A stretch of DNA of 64,000 bases from CADEDH01 sp963732695 (GTDB taxonomy: Bacteria > Actinomycetota > Acidimicrobiia > Acidimicrobiales > SZUA-35): the NCBI GenBank assembly GCA_963732695.1, contig CAVTAP010000017.1, positions 372,001 through 436,000 of the forward strand. Reading direction: 5' to 3'. The notes beneath the pieces were generated by a model that was not told the DNA's origin, did not search any database, and worked only from the letters and a program-made list of their open reading frames with translations. Position 1 is the stretch's first letter. Every line of letters starts with the position of its first letter. The position numbers and the translations under genes were made by a program. Shown in pieces: positions 17,129 through 24,723 of the stretch.

Positions 17129-18871
17129 GTGCTGCATCCCAAGCGACCCCGCCGTGCCCGGCTGGGTGCCGTCCTGCTGATCGGGGGGCTGGTCCTCAGC
17201 CTGCTCGGCCCGGGCCCGGCGGACGCCGACGACGGCAGTGGCCGCCGGCCCCGCACGGTCGACGTGCAGATCCTGTCGTTCAACGACTACCACGGCTGGC
17301 TCGAGACCCCCGGCGGCACCGACGCCACCCTCGGGCCGGCGCTCGATCCAGGCAACAACGTGGTAGGCGGCGGCGCCTACCTGGCCACCACCCTGAACAA
17401 CCTCCGGGCCGGCAAGCCCCACTCCCTCACCGTCACCGCCGGAGACCTCATCGGGGGCACCCCGTTCGTGTCGGGCCTGTTCCACGACGAGCCGTCGGTC
17501 GAGTCGCTGGAGGCCATGCGCCTCGACGTGTCCAGCGTGGGCAACCACGAGTTCGACGAGGGCCTCACCGAGCTGTTGCGCATGCAGAAGGGCGGTTGCC
17601 ACCCGGTGGACGGCTGCTACTTCCCCGACGCCCCCTACGACGGGGCCAAGTTCCCGTGGCTGGCCGCCAACGTGTTCTACGGCTCGTCGAAGCGCACCGT
17701 GCTGCCGCCCACCTGGGTCAAGAAGATCGACGGGGTGAAGGTCGGCTTCATCGGTATGACGCTGGAGGACACCCCGGTGCTGGTGGCCCAGAAGGGGATC
17801 CAGGGCCTCGAGTTCCGTGACGAGGTGGCCAGTGCCAACCGGGCCGTCAAACGGCTGAAGGAAGAGGACGTGAAGACCGTGGTCGTGCTGCTGCACGAAG
17901 GCGGGCTCCAGACCGGCCCCTACGACCAGTGCAACGGCATCTCGGGCCCGATCGTCGACATCGCCAAGAACCTCGACCCCGAGATCGATCTGGTGGTGAC
18001 CGGACACACCCACCAGCCCTACGTCTGCAACATCCCCGACCCCAAGGGCCGGGCCCGGTGGGTCACCTCGGCCTCGTCGTTCGGCCGGGCGGTGACCGAA
18101 ACCAACCTGGTGGTCGACCGCCGCACCGGCGACGTGGTGCGTGACCGGGTCACCTCCACCAACCATCTGGTGCTGCGCACAGTGGCTCCCGACCCCACCC
18201 AGCAGGCCATCCTGGCCAAGTGGCAGGCCCTTGCCGGTCCGAAGGGTGAGGTGGTGAAGGGGCAGGCCACGGCGGCCATCACCCGCTCGGCCAACCGCGA
18301 CACGGAATCGTCGCTGGCCAACCTCATCGCCGACGCCCAACTGGCCGCCACCAGTGCGGCGGCCGACGGCGGGGCCCAGATCGCCCTCATGAACCCGGGC
18401 GGGGTGCGGGCCGACATCGTCGCCGGCCCCATCACCTTCCGGGAGCTGTTCAACGTCCAGCCCTTCGGCAACCTGCTCGTCACCATGGACCTGACCGGCC
18501 AGCAGCTCCACGACGTCCTGGAGCAGCAGGCCGTCTCGGGCCGGGCCGGCGGGCGTGACATCCTGATCCTGGGGATCTCGAACGGGCTGCAGTTCCAGTA
18601 CCTTGCCGGCAACGCCTTCGGCGACCGAGTGCCGATCGAGACGATCACGCTGAACGGCACGCCGATCAACCCCGCCGCCACCTACCGGGTCACGGTCAAC
18701 AACTTCCTGGCCGACGGGGGTGACGCCTTCACCGTTCTCCGCCAGGGGACCAACCGCCTGGGCGGCGGCGACGATCTGGCCGCGTTCGTGAGCTACATCG
18801 AAGCCAACTCTCCGGTCTCGCCGCCGTCGACCGACCGGATCCTGGAGGCGGCGCCGCCTCCGCAGCCCTGA
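17129..18871 (+). CDS. Secreted bifunctional 5'-nucleotidase/metallophosphoesterase (UshA type)
   Basis: A 580-residue extracellular 5'-nucleotidase that releases phosphate from nucleotides or related esters. The GTG at 17129, behind a GGAGG site, starts a basic signal peptide (HPKRPRRARLGAVLLIGGLV) cut after PADA. The two-metal phosphoesterase motifs are in order: SFNDYHG, TAGDLIGG, VGNHEFDEG, and GHTHQPY. The C-terminal nucleotide-binding domain has MNPGGVRADI, FRELFNVQPF and FLADGGDAFTV. No sortase or lipid anchor is seen, so the enzyme is probably released or held in the cell wall. It may serve phosphate or nucleoside scavenging. Confidence 0.92.
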   Translation: MLHPKRPRRARLGAVLLIGGLVLSLLGPGPADADDGSGRRPRTVDVQILSFNDYHGWLETPGGTDATLGPALDPGNNVVGGGAYLATTLNNLRAGKPHSLTVTAGDLIGGTPFVSGLFHDEPSVESLEAMRLDVSSVGNHEFDEGLTELLRMQKGGCHPVDGCYFPDAPYDGAKFPWLAANVFYGSSKRTVLPPTWVKKIDGVKVGFIGMTLEDTPVLVAQKGIQGLEFRDEVASANRAVKRLKEEDVKTVVVLLHEGGLQTGPYDQCNGISGPIVDIAKNLDPEIDLVVTGHTHQPYVCNIPDPKGRARWVTSASSFGRAVTETNLVVDRRTGDVVRDRVTSTNHLVLRTVAPDPTQQAILAKWQALAGPKGEVVKGQATAAITRSANRDTESSLANLIADAQLAATSAAADGGAQIALMNPGGVRADIVAGPITFRELFNVQPFGNLLVTMDLTGQQLHDVLEQQAVSGRAGGRDILILGISNGLQFQYLAGNAFGDRVPIETITLNGTPINPAATYRVTVNNFLADGGDAFTVLRQGTNRLGGGDDLAAFVSYIEANSPVSPPSTDRILEAAPPPQP

Positions 18872-18934
18872 GCGTCGGGTGCCGGGCCGGTGGCGGTCGA
18901 TCCGCCGCCGCCCGGCACCGGTAGCCTCGGATCG

Positions 18935-19279
18935 GTGCATCCGATCCCCGAGGCCGAGTTCGAGGCGCTGGTGGCCGATGCCATCGACGAGCTGCCGGAC
19001 GAGATCCTGGCGCTGCTCGACAACGTGGTGATCCTGGTGGAGGACGCCCACCCCACCGAAGACCTGCTCGGCCTGTACGACGGCGTGCCCCACACCGAGC
19101 GCGACGACTACGGCGGGATGGTGCTGCCCGACCGGATCATCCTCTACCGGCTGGCGCTGTGCGCCGAAGCGGCGGACCTCGACGAGCTGGCCGACGAGGT
19201 GTTGGTCACCGTGGTGCACGAGGTGGCCCACCACTTCGGCATCGACGACGATCGCCTGGAGCAGCTGGGCTGGGGGTGA
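18935..19279 (+). CDS. Small zincin-like metallopeptidase family protein
   Basis: A protein of about 114 residues with a C-terminal HEVAHHFGIDDDRL, the HExxH-type zinc motif of the PF06262 family. The preceding part (FEALVADAIDELPDEI) is the family's usual N-terminal helix. Peptidase activity is assumed for the family but has rarely been shown. I chose the GTG at 18935 because conserved sequence begins at HPIPEAEFE; a GTG at 18890 would add 15 Pro/Gly-rich residues. It follows the nucleotidase gene closely on the same strand. Confidence 0.78.
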   Translation: MHPIPEAEFEALVADAIDELPDEILALLDNVVILVEDAHPTEDLLGLYDGVPHTERDDYGGMVLPDRIILYRLALCAEAADLDELADEVLVTVVHEVAHHFGIDDDRLEQLGWG

Positions 19280-19366
19280 CCGGCCGGCTCATCACCTCAC
19301 GCCGGCTCATCACCGGGCCGGCCGTCGGGCTGGGCGGAGCCGGCTCGGCGTGCCAGGATGAGCCCC

Positions 19367-19918
19367 ATGCTGGAGCTCGTCGCACTGGGAACCGATACCG
19401 CCACCGCCACCGCCGTGGGGGCCCGTCTCGGCGGGACCGTGTATGTCAACCATCCCGCCGAGAGCGAGGCCCGGCCGTTTTCGGCCGTGGTGCGGGTGCC
19501 CACCGACGAGATCGAGGCCGTGGCCTCGGTGGCCGACGTTGGCCTCTACGTCGTCTACGCGAGGCCGGTGAAGGTCCTCGCCGGTCCGGCCCCGGCCGAC
19601 CGGGTGATCGCCGCCTTCGGGATGGTCGGCCACCCCGACCTCACCCACCGGGAGTCAGACGACCACTGGCGTGACGTGCACGGCCCGCTGGCTCTGCGCA
19701 TGCACGCCGCCATGTGCGACTACACCCAGCTCTCGGTGGTGGCGGTGCTGTCGGGCCTGCCGCTCGACGGGATCGCCCTGTGCGCCTTCTCCTCCCGGGA
19801 AGACCTCAGCACGAAGTTCTTCAACGACGACGAGGCCAAGGCCGCCATCCAGGCCGACGTCGCCTCCTTCGCCGACCTCCGCCGCTCGATCCGCCGGGTG
19901 GTCGTCACCGAGGTCTGA
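19367..19918 (+). CDS. EthD-domain protein
   Basis: A 183-residue protein whose C-terminal half carries an EthD/dimeric ferredoxin-like domain (WRDVHGPLALRMHAAMCDYTQ, and later FSSREDLSTKFFNDDEAK). EthD-like proteins bind or modify small organic molecules and are often helpers of monooxygenases; the function here is unknown. The first 90 residues are a second, diverged half of similar type (VYVNHPAESEARPFSAVVRV). The ATG at 19367 has AGGATGAG nine bases upstream; an ATG at 19358 is the alternative. It converges on the frameshifted membrane gene ending at 19947. Confidence 0.75.
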   Translation: MLELVALGTDTATATAVGARLGGTVYVNHPAESEARPFSAVVRVPTDEIEAVASVADVGLYVVYARPVKVLAGPAPADRVIAAFGMVGHPDLTHRESDDHWRDVHGPLALRMHAAMCDYTQLSVVAVLSGLPLDGIALCAFSSREDLSTKFFNDDEAKAAIQADVASFADLRRSIRRVVVTEV

Positions 19919-19946
19919 GCCCGGCCTTCCACGGGCCGTCCCCCCC

Positions 19947-20724
19947 TCAGCTGTCCTGCACCAGGCGGCAGGCGGCGGCCAGCCAGCCGGCGCCGTCGTC
20001 GGCCCGCCCGTCGATCGGCGGGTACACCTGAGTGCCGGTGCCGTCGCTCAGCCGCGCATCCTGCTCGGTCTCCAGCAGCGCGTCCTCCACCCGGATGGTG
20101 TGCGACCAGCCGGGAAAGGCCGCCGTCGCCGAAGTCGAACGTGGCGTCGATCTCGCCCCACGGGAGCTCGTCGAGGTCGGGGCCCTGGCACGAGGTCGGG
20201 TCGAGCAAGAGGTACAGATCGACGGACCGCCCGGCCGGCACGGTGATCGGCAACGGCTGGACGTCGGACGGCCAGGGCCCGAACTCGTCCGGGGAGGCAG
20301 CGACGGCGGCGGCGGTACAGGTGGTCACCCCTCCGGTGGTGGTGCAGTTCTCCTCGCTCGGATCGGGCTGGTGTTGCAGCCGGGCGCCGACGTCCACCAA
20401 CCGTGCGCCCCGAGCGTCGCGGAGAGCCAGCGCCGTCAGCCGTACGCTCCGATTCGAGTGGTTGGGCACGTAGACGCTGACGGCGATGGCGTTGCGATCG
20501 GCCACGTACGTCGGTTGGCGTCCGCCGCTGTAGCTGATGCCGCTGGTCGGGTTGGGGGTGATCAGGCCCTGTCGCCAGGAGAGACCTCCGGCCACGACCA
20601 GCGCGGTGAGGCAGAGACCGGCAGCGAAGCGGCGCCACGGGGGCCCGGGCCGGGGGACGAGCTGGTCGACCAACGCGTCGATCCGTTCGTTCGGATCACT
20701 GGGGGGAGAGATCGCGGTTGACAT
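19947..20724 (-). CDS. Membrane-anchored hypothetical protein with an apparent frameshift
   Basis: I do not recognise the family. From the ATG at 20724 there is a short cytoplasmic segment (NERIDALVDQLVPRP), one membrane helix (about 34-50, FAAGLCLTALVVAGGL) and an extracytoplasmic beta-rich domain with paired cysteines (ENCTTTGGVTTCT; PTSCQG). After TFDFGDG the frame becomes Arg/Gly-rich and would run into the opposite gene. Removing one base in the GGCCGCCG run near 20118-20125 gives FPGWSHTIRVEDALLETEQ and ends QDS with a stop at 19947-19949, 28 bases from the EthD stop. I annotate that end. It starts back-to-back with the membrane/GntR unit, next to a palindromic site. Confidence 0.55.
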
Positions 20725-20745
20725 ATGCTTGTCACACTGTACTGT
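20718..20745 (+). promoter_or_regulatory. Probable promoter of the membrane protein/GntR unit
   Basis: TTGACA (20718-20723) and TACTGT (20740-20745) are spaced by 16 bases, a good match to a housekeeping promoter. The downstream element lies inside the palindrome at 20729-20750, so a bound repressor would block it. Confidence 0.45.
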
Positions 20746-20750
20746 GACAA
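20729..20750. promoter_or_regulatory. Palindromic operator, TTGTCACA-N6-TGTGACAA
   Basis: Two perfect eight-base arms separated by six bases lie between divergent starts at 20724 and 20835. The AT-richness contrasts with the surroundings. The nearby GntR-type regulator is the obvious candidate to bind it and control its own operon and the facing membrane gene. Confidence 0.6.
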
Positions 20751-20751
20751 T

Positions 20752-20779
20752 GGGTCAAGTCAAGAGGGTCAAGTCAAGA
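20752..20779 (+). repeat. Tandem 14-base direct repeat
   Basis: GGGTCAAGTCAAGA occurs twice without a gap directly after the palindrome, and each unit contains two GTCAA steps. It lies in the 5' leader of the membrane protein gene and might be a second protein-binding site. Confidence 0.6.
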
Positions 20780-20834
20780 GGCTCCGGGTCGGAATGGTCC
20801 GGCTCGGAGCCTTCCGGTACGGAGGTGATCGGCG

Positions 20835-21914
20835 ATGGGTTGGGCGATCGGGGCGCTGATGGCAGCGGCCGCAGGAGCGAGCCTGCTGGCTGGCGTGTGG
20901 TCGGCCGATCGCAGCGAGCGGGCCGGAGGCACCGGCCGCTGGGGGCGGCGGCTCGTGCTGCGGAGCTATCCGCTGGTGCTCGTCACCCTCGGACTCGGGG
21001 TGCTCTTCATCGTGCCTGCCTCCATGGTCGAGGCGGGAGACGAGTCGTCGGCCATGACCCCGACCGCGGTGGCGGTGGTCCTGGCCACCGCCGTGCTGGG
21101 CGGCTTCGCCCTGTTCGTCCTGGGGCGGAACCTGGCCGGTCACGATCCCGACGCCGGCCGCATCGCCGCCCGGTTGAGCGCCGACGAGCCCTCCCGGCTC
21201 CTGCTGACCCGCTGGCTCCAGCGGGTGCGGTGGCGGCGCTGGCTGGGCGGCTTCCTGGGCGTGCTGCTCGGCCTGCTGCTGTCGACCAATGGCGTTGGCC
21301 CCGATCTGCTGATCCTCGGCTTCGCCGGCATCATGGCCGGCTCGCTGTCGGCCGAGCTCCACCACTGGCGCCCGGCGGGCGGGGATGGCCCCCGGGCCGC
21401 CGAGTTGGGCCGGCGCCGCTTGGCCGACTACGCGGTGCGGCTCGAACAGCAGGCACTGGCTGCGGTGGCCGCGATGGCGGTGGCGGCACTGGTGGCCGAT
21501 CTGACCGTCGGGCGTGTGGCCGGCGAGGGCGAGGGTGAGCCGGGCGGGGTCTGGCCCTGGTCGGCGGCGATCCTGGCGGTGCTGGCGGTGGTGGTGGCGA
21601 TGCAGTGGCGGATCGTCACCCGGCGCCGCCCCGCCCTGCCGGCCGAGCTGCGCCGGGCTGACGACCTCGCCCGCCGCCTGGCCGTGTCCCGGGGGGTGAC
21701 CCGGCCCGGCCTGGTGCTGGCTCTGGCATTGGTGGGCGAAGCCCTGAATCGGGTGGGCCTGGGTGGGTTCGGGGCCATCGCCTGGGTGGCCGCCGTCGGC
21801 CTGTGGCTGTTCAGTCGCCGACTCGGGCTCGACGGGCTGCTCGACGAGCCCCCGATCGCCGGTCCGGGCCCCTCCCCGACCACGGCTCCCACCGCCGAGC
21901 CGGCCCCCTCATGA
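20835..21914 (+). CDS. Polytopic membrane protein paired with a GntR regulator
   Basis: A 359-residue integral membrane protein with about eight predicted helices (for example YPLVLVTLGLGVLFIV, WLGGFLGVLLGLLL, WSAAILAVLAVVVAM, IAWVAAVGLWLF) and a Pro-rich C-terminal tail. I do not recognise a transporter family. A GGAGGTGATC ribosome site precedes the ATG at 20835. Its stop overlaps the start of the GntR gene (ATGA), so they are one operon. YtrA-type GntR regulators are commonly paired with membrane transport proteins, which would fit, but no ATPase subunit is present. Confidence 0.75.
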   Translation: MGWAIGALMAAAAGASLLAGVWSADRSERAGGTGRWGRRLVLRSYPLVLVTLGLGVLFIVPASMVEAGDESSAMTPTAVAVVLATAVLGGFALFVLGRNLAGHDPDAGRIAARLSADEPSRLLLTRWLQRVRWRRWLGGFLGVLLGLLLSTNGVGPDLLILGFAGIMAGSLSAELHHWRPAGGDGPRAAELGRRRLADYAVRLEQQALAAVAAMAVAALVADLTVGRVAGEGEGEPGGVWPWSAAILAVLAVVVAMQWRIVTRRRPALPAELRRADDLARRLAVSRGVTRPGLVLALALVGEALNRVGLGGFGAIAWVAAVGLWLFSRRLGLDGLLDEPPIAGPGPSPTTAPTAEPAPS

Positions 21915-22294
21915 TCCTGCGGGTCGATCCCAGCCAGGCGTTGCCCGTCTACGAGCAGATCCGCCAGCAGGTGACCCGGATGGCCGTCACCGGCACCCTG
22001 GCTCCCGGCGCCCGGCTGCCCACGATCCGCCAGCTGGCGGCCGACCTGGGTCTGGCCAAAGGAACGGTGGCCAAGGCCTACGAGCTGCTGGAGCTGTCGG
22101 CCGTGGTGGAGTCGAAGGGGCACAAGGGCACGTTCGTGCGCGACATCGGCACCGGCGGCGCTGCCGCCGACGCCGGTCAGGCGGCCGACGGGTTGCGGGA
22201 GGCGGCCGAGGCCTTCGTGGTGGCCGCCCGCCAGCTCGGGGCCGACCTCGACACCGCCCACGTCGCCCTCGACGACGCCTGGCGCCTCCTGTGA
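21911..22294 (+). CDS. GntR family regulator, short YtrA-like type
   Basis: A 127-residue regulator. The N-terminal winged-helix (about 8-75) is clear: PVYEQIRQQVTRMAVTGTL, GARLPTIRQLAADLGLAKGTV, and a wing at ESKGHKGTFV. The C-terminal part (80-127) is a short helical dimerisation tail, as in the YtrA subfamily, with no large ligand-binding domain. The start codon overlaps the stop of the membrane protein gene. The likely operator is the palindrome at 20729-20750, making this an autoregulated unit. The signal it answers to is unknown. Confidence 0.88.
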   Translation: MILRVDPSQALPVYEQIRQQVTRMAVTGTLAPGARLPTIRQLAADLGLAKGTVAKAYELLELSAVVESKGHKGTFVRDIGTGGAAADAGQAADGLREAAEAFVVAARQLGADLDTAHVALDDAWRLL

Positions 22295-22301
22295 CGGCGC
22301 C

Positions 22302-23618
22302 TCAGCCGGCTTCGGAGTGGGTGACGGGCTGCTCGCCCATCCACTGGCGCAGCGTGTTCTTCAGCTTGGTCTGCTGGATGAACAGGTCGTGCTCGGACTC
22401 CAGCTCGGTGGCGGGCTGGGGGGCCTTGAAGTAGAAGCTCAGCCACTCCTGCACGTCGCTCTGGCCGGCCCGGGCCGCCAGGTCCATGAACAGGGCCAGG
22501 TCGAGCACGATGGGGGCGGCCAGGATCGAGTCGCGGCACAGGAAGTCGATCTTGATCTGCATCGGGTAGCCCAGCCAGCCGAAGATGTCGATGGCGTCCC
22601 AACCCTCCTTGTTGTCGCCCCGGGGCGGGTAGTAGTTGATCCGCACCACGTGGTCGATGTTGCCGTAGAGGTCGGGGTAGTCCTCGGGCTGGAGGATCGT
22701 GTCGAGCACACCGAGCTTCGACGACTCCTTGGTCTTGAAGTTCTCGGGGTCGTCGAGCACCTCGCCGTCCCGGTTGCCCAGGATGTTGGTGGAGTACCAG
22801 CCCCGGAGCCCGAGCATGCGGGCCTTGAGCCCGGGGGCGATGAGGGTCTTCATCAGGGTCTGGCCGGTCTTGAAGTCCTTGCCGGCGATCGGCACGCCCC
22901 GCCGGCGCGACAGCTCCCGCATGCAGGGGATGTCGACGGCCAGGTTGGGGGCGCCGTTGGCGAAGGGCACGCCCGACTGGAGTGCGGCGTAGGCGTAGAT
23001 CTGGCTGGGGGCGATGTTGGCGTCGCTGGCCTTCAGCCCGGCCTCGAACGCCTCCACCGACTCGTGGACGGCGCTGGCCTCCTGGTAGGCCTCGGTGGAT
23101 CCGCACCACACCATCACCAGCCGGTCACACTCGTTCTCGGTGCGGAACCGCTCGATGTCGTCGATCAGGGCCAGGGCCATGTCCCACTTGGAGGGCAGGT
23201 TCTTCACCCGGGTGCCCTCCAGCCGGCTGACCCAGCGCTGGTCGAACACGGCGTCCATGGCCACCACACCCTCCAGCTCGGCGGCGATCGACGACAGGTC
23301 GCCCTGCTCGAGCACGCCGGCCACCCGGGCCGCCTCCAGGGCGTTGGCCGAGATCGGATCCCAGCCGCCGAACACGAGGTCGTCGAGCGAGGCCAGCGGC
23401 ACGAACTCCCGGATCAGCGGATTGCGGCCCTCCTCGCGATGGCCGAGGCGGATGTGGGCCATCTGGGTGATCGAGCCGATGGGGGCGGCCTGGCCCGAGC
23501 GGGCGGCCAGCACGCCGGCGATGAAGGTGGAGGCCACGGCGCCGAGGCCCGGCGTCAGTACCCCGAGGCGACCGGTGGCCGGGGCGATCGACTGGGGAAT
23601 GGGGGCGGTGGAGGTCAT
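22302..23618 (-). CDS. ino1: Inositol-3-phosphate synthase (actinobacterial type)
   Basis: This NAD-dependent enzyme turns glucose 6-phosphate into 1L-myo-inositol 1-phosphate, the first step to phosphatidylinositol and to mycothiol. The NAD-binding start LGVLTPGLGAVAST, the NPLIREFVPL segment, and the later GKDFKTGQT and INYYPPRGDNKEG stretches match the family. Length is 438 residues from the ATG at 23618; a GTG at 23624 is also possible. It is transcribed away from a LysR regulator with 59 bases between them, which suggests control by that regulator, although this pairing is not standard for ino1. Confidence 0.9.
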   Translation of the reverse strand: MTSTAPIPQSIAPATGRLGVLTPGLGAVASTFIAGVLAARSGQAAPIGSITQMAHIRLGHREEGRNPLIREFVPLASLDDLVFGGWDPISANALEAARVAGVLEQGDLSSIAAELEGVVAMDAVFDQRWVSRLEGTRVKNLPSKWDMALALIDDIERFRTENECDRLVMVWCGSTEAYQEASAVHESVEAFEAGLKASDANIAPSQIYAYAALQSGVPFANGAPNLAVDIPCMRELSRRRGVPIAGKDFKTGQTLMKTLIAPGLKARMLGLRGWYSTNILGNRDGEVLDDPENFKTKESSKLGVLDTILQPEDYPDLYGNIDHVVRINYYPPRGDNKEGWDAIDIFGWLGYPMQIKIDFLCRDSILAAPIVLDLALFMDLAARAGQSDVQEWLSFYFKAPQPATELESEHDLFIQQTKLKNTLRQWMGEQPVTHSEAG

Positions 23619-23657
23619 CACCACAAGATAAGCGCTGATGTAGAAGCGACGCTGACA

Positions 23658-23674
23658 GTTCAGATAAACTGAAC
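23658..23674. promoter_or_regulatory. LysR-type binding site, GTTCAG-ATAAA-CTGAAC
   Basis: A perfect inverted repeat ending four bases before the LysR start contains TCAGATAAACTGA, the T-N11-A form of LysR sites. It lies between the divergent ino1-like and LysR genes and so could control both. Confidence 0.55.
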
Positions 23675-23677
23675 AAT

Positions 23678-24589
23678 ATGGCTCCAGCGGCCCTCCACCT
23701 GAACACCCAGCAGCTCGAATACCTGGTGGCGGTGAGCGACGCCCCCACCTGGGCCGAGGCCGCCGCCTCGCTCGGCGTCACCCAATCGGCCCTCAGCCAG
23801 GGGCTGAGCCAGCTGGAGCGCCGGGTGGGGGTGCCGTTGTTCGACCGGACCGGGCGGCGCCGGGTACTGCACACGGGGGCCGGGCCGGTGCTCCGCTACG
23901 CCCGCCGGGTGCTGGGCGAGACCCAGGACCTGGCCCGCTGGGCCCGGGCGGTGGGGGCGGGGGAGGCGGGCCAGCTGCGGGTGGGCATGATCGACCTGGC
24001 CGCCGTGGGTCCCTTCGGCCCCACGGTGCAGCGCTTCCGCCGGGATCGCCCGGAGGTGGAGCTCCACCTGGCGGTCGCCCCCTCCGCCGTTCTGGGCGAG
24101 CAGCTGCTGGCCGGCGACCTGGCGCTGGCGGTGATGGTGGAGCCCAACCCCAACCGGGGCGACCTCGACCTGCTCCCGCTGTGGCGCGACGATCTCGGTC
24201 TCTACGCCCCCGAGGGCCAGCCGGCGGGGCCCCCGTCCACCTGGGGCCCGTGGGTCACGTTCCCGGCCACGTCCCACACCCGGCAGCTGATCGGTCGGCG
24301 CCTGGCCGAGGCCGGCGCCGACTTCGAGGTGGTGGCCGAGAGCCACCAGCCCGAGGTGCTGCGCTCGATGGTGGCGCTGGGCCTGGGGTGGACGGTGCTG
24401 CCGGTGGCCCAGGCCGAGGCCGCCCCCAACCCCCTGCGCCGGGCCCAGCCCGAGCCGCTGATGAGCCGCCAACTGGTGGTGGCCCGCCGGTTCGGGGCCG
24501 CCCCCGACCCGGCCGCCGACACCCTGGTGCGCCTCCTGGCCGAGCGGGCGACCGAGCTGCGGCCCGCCGCCGCCCCACCGGAACTCTGA
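23678..24589 (+). CDS. LysR family transcriptional regulator
   Basis: A 303-residue LysR regulator. The N-terminal winged helix-turn-helix spans about residues 8-67 (QLEYLVAVSDAPTWAEAA, then VTQSALSQGLSQLERRVG). The C-terminal two-lobed effector domain begins near 97 (GQLRVGMIDLAAVGPF). The effector is unknown. It faces the inositol-phosphate synthase gene and has a T-N11-A palindrome immediately upstream, consistent with self-regulation and control of the neighbour. A duplicated hairpin element begins at its stop codon. Confidence 0.9.
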   Translation: MAPAALHLNTQQLEYLVAVSDAPTWAEAAASLGVTQSALSQGLSQLERRVGVPLFDRTGRRRVLHTGAGPVLRYARRVLGETQDLARWARAVGAGEAGQLRVGMIDLAAVGPFGPTVQRFRRDRPEVELHLAVAPSAVLGEQLLAGDLALAVMVEPNPNRGDLDLLPLWRDDLGLYAPEGQPAGPPSTWGPWVTFPATSHTRQLIGRRLAEAGADFEVVAESHQPEVLRSMVALGLGWTVLPVAQAEAAPNPLRRAQPEPLMSRQLVVARRFGAAPDPAADTLVRLLAERATELRPAAAPPEL

Positions 24590-24699
24590 CCGCAGGGCCC
24601 GCCATCGGCCACCCCACGTCAGAGTTCCCGGACCGGGTGGCGACCATCGGGGAATTCTGACCCCCCGTGCCGTCCTGCGACACCCCACGTCAGAGTTCG
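24580..24699. repeat. Two tandem copies of a hairpin-forming element
   Basis: Copy 1 pairs GGAACTCTGAC (24580-24590) with GTCAGAGTTCC (24618-24628). Copy 2 pairs GGAATTCTGAC (24651-24661) with GTCAGAGTTCG (24689-24699) with one G.T pair. The right arms are preceded by the same bases, so ACCCCACGTCAGAGTTC is repeated exactly 71 bases apart (24611, 24682). The element starts over the LysR stop codon and fills the gap before the next gene; termination or attenuation are possible roles. Confidence 0.6.
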
Positions 24700-24723
24700 G
24701 GTGTTGCCTAGAGTTGAGGCACC

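Noticed and set aside
15902..19234. A 1,110-residue minus-strand open frame over the sigma-like and nucleotidase genes
   Set aside because: Its Val-rich part is the mirror of the Thr-rich tail and the rest mirrors the nucleotidase; no domain or plausible start is seen.
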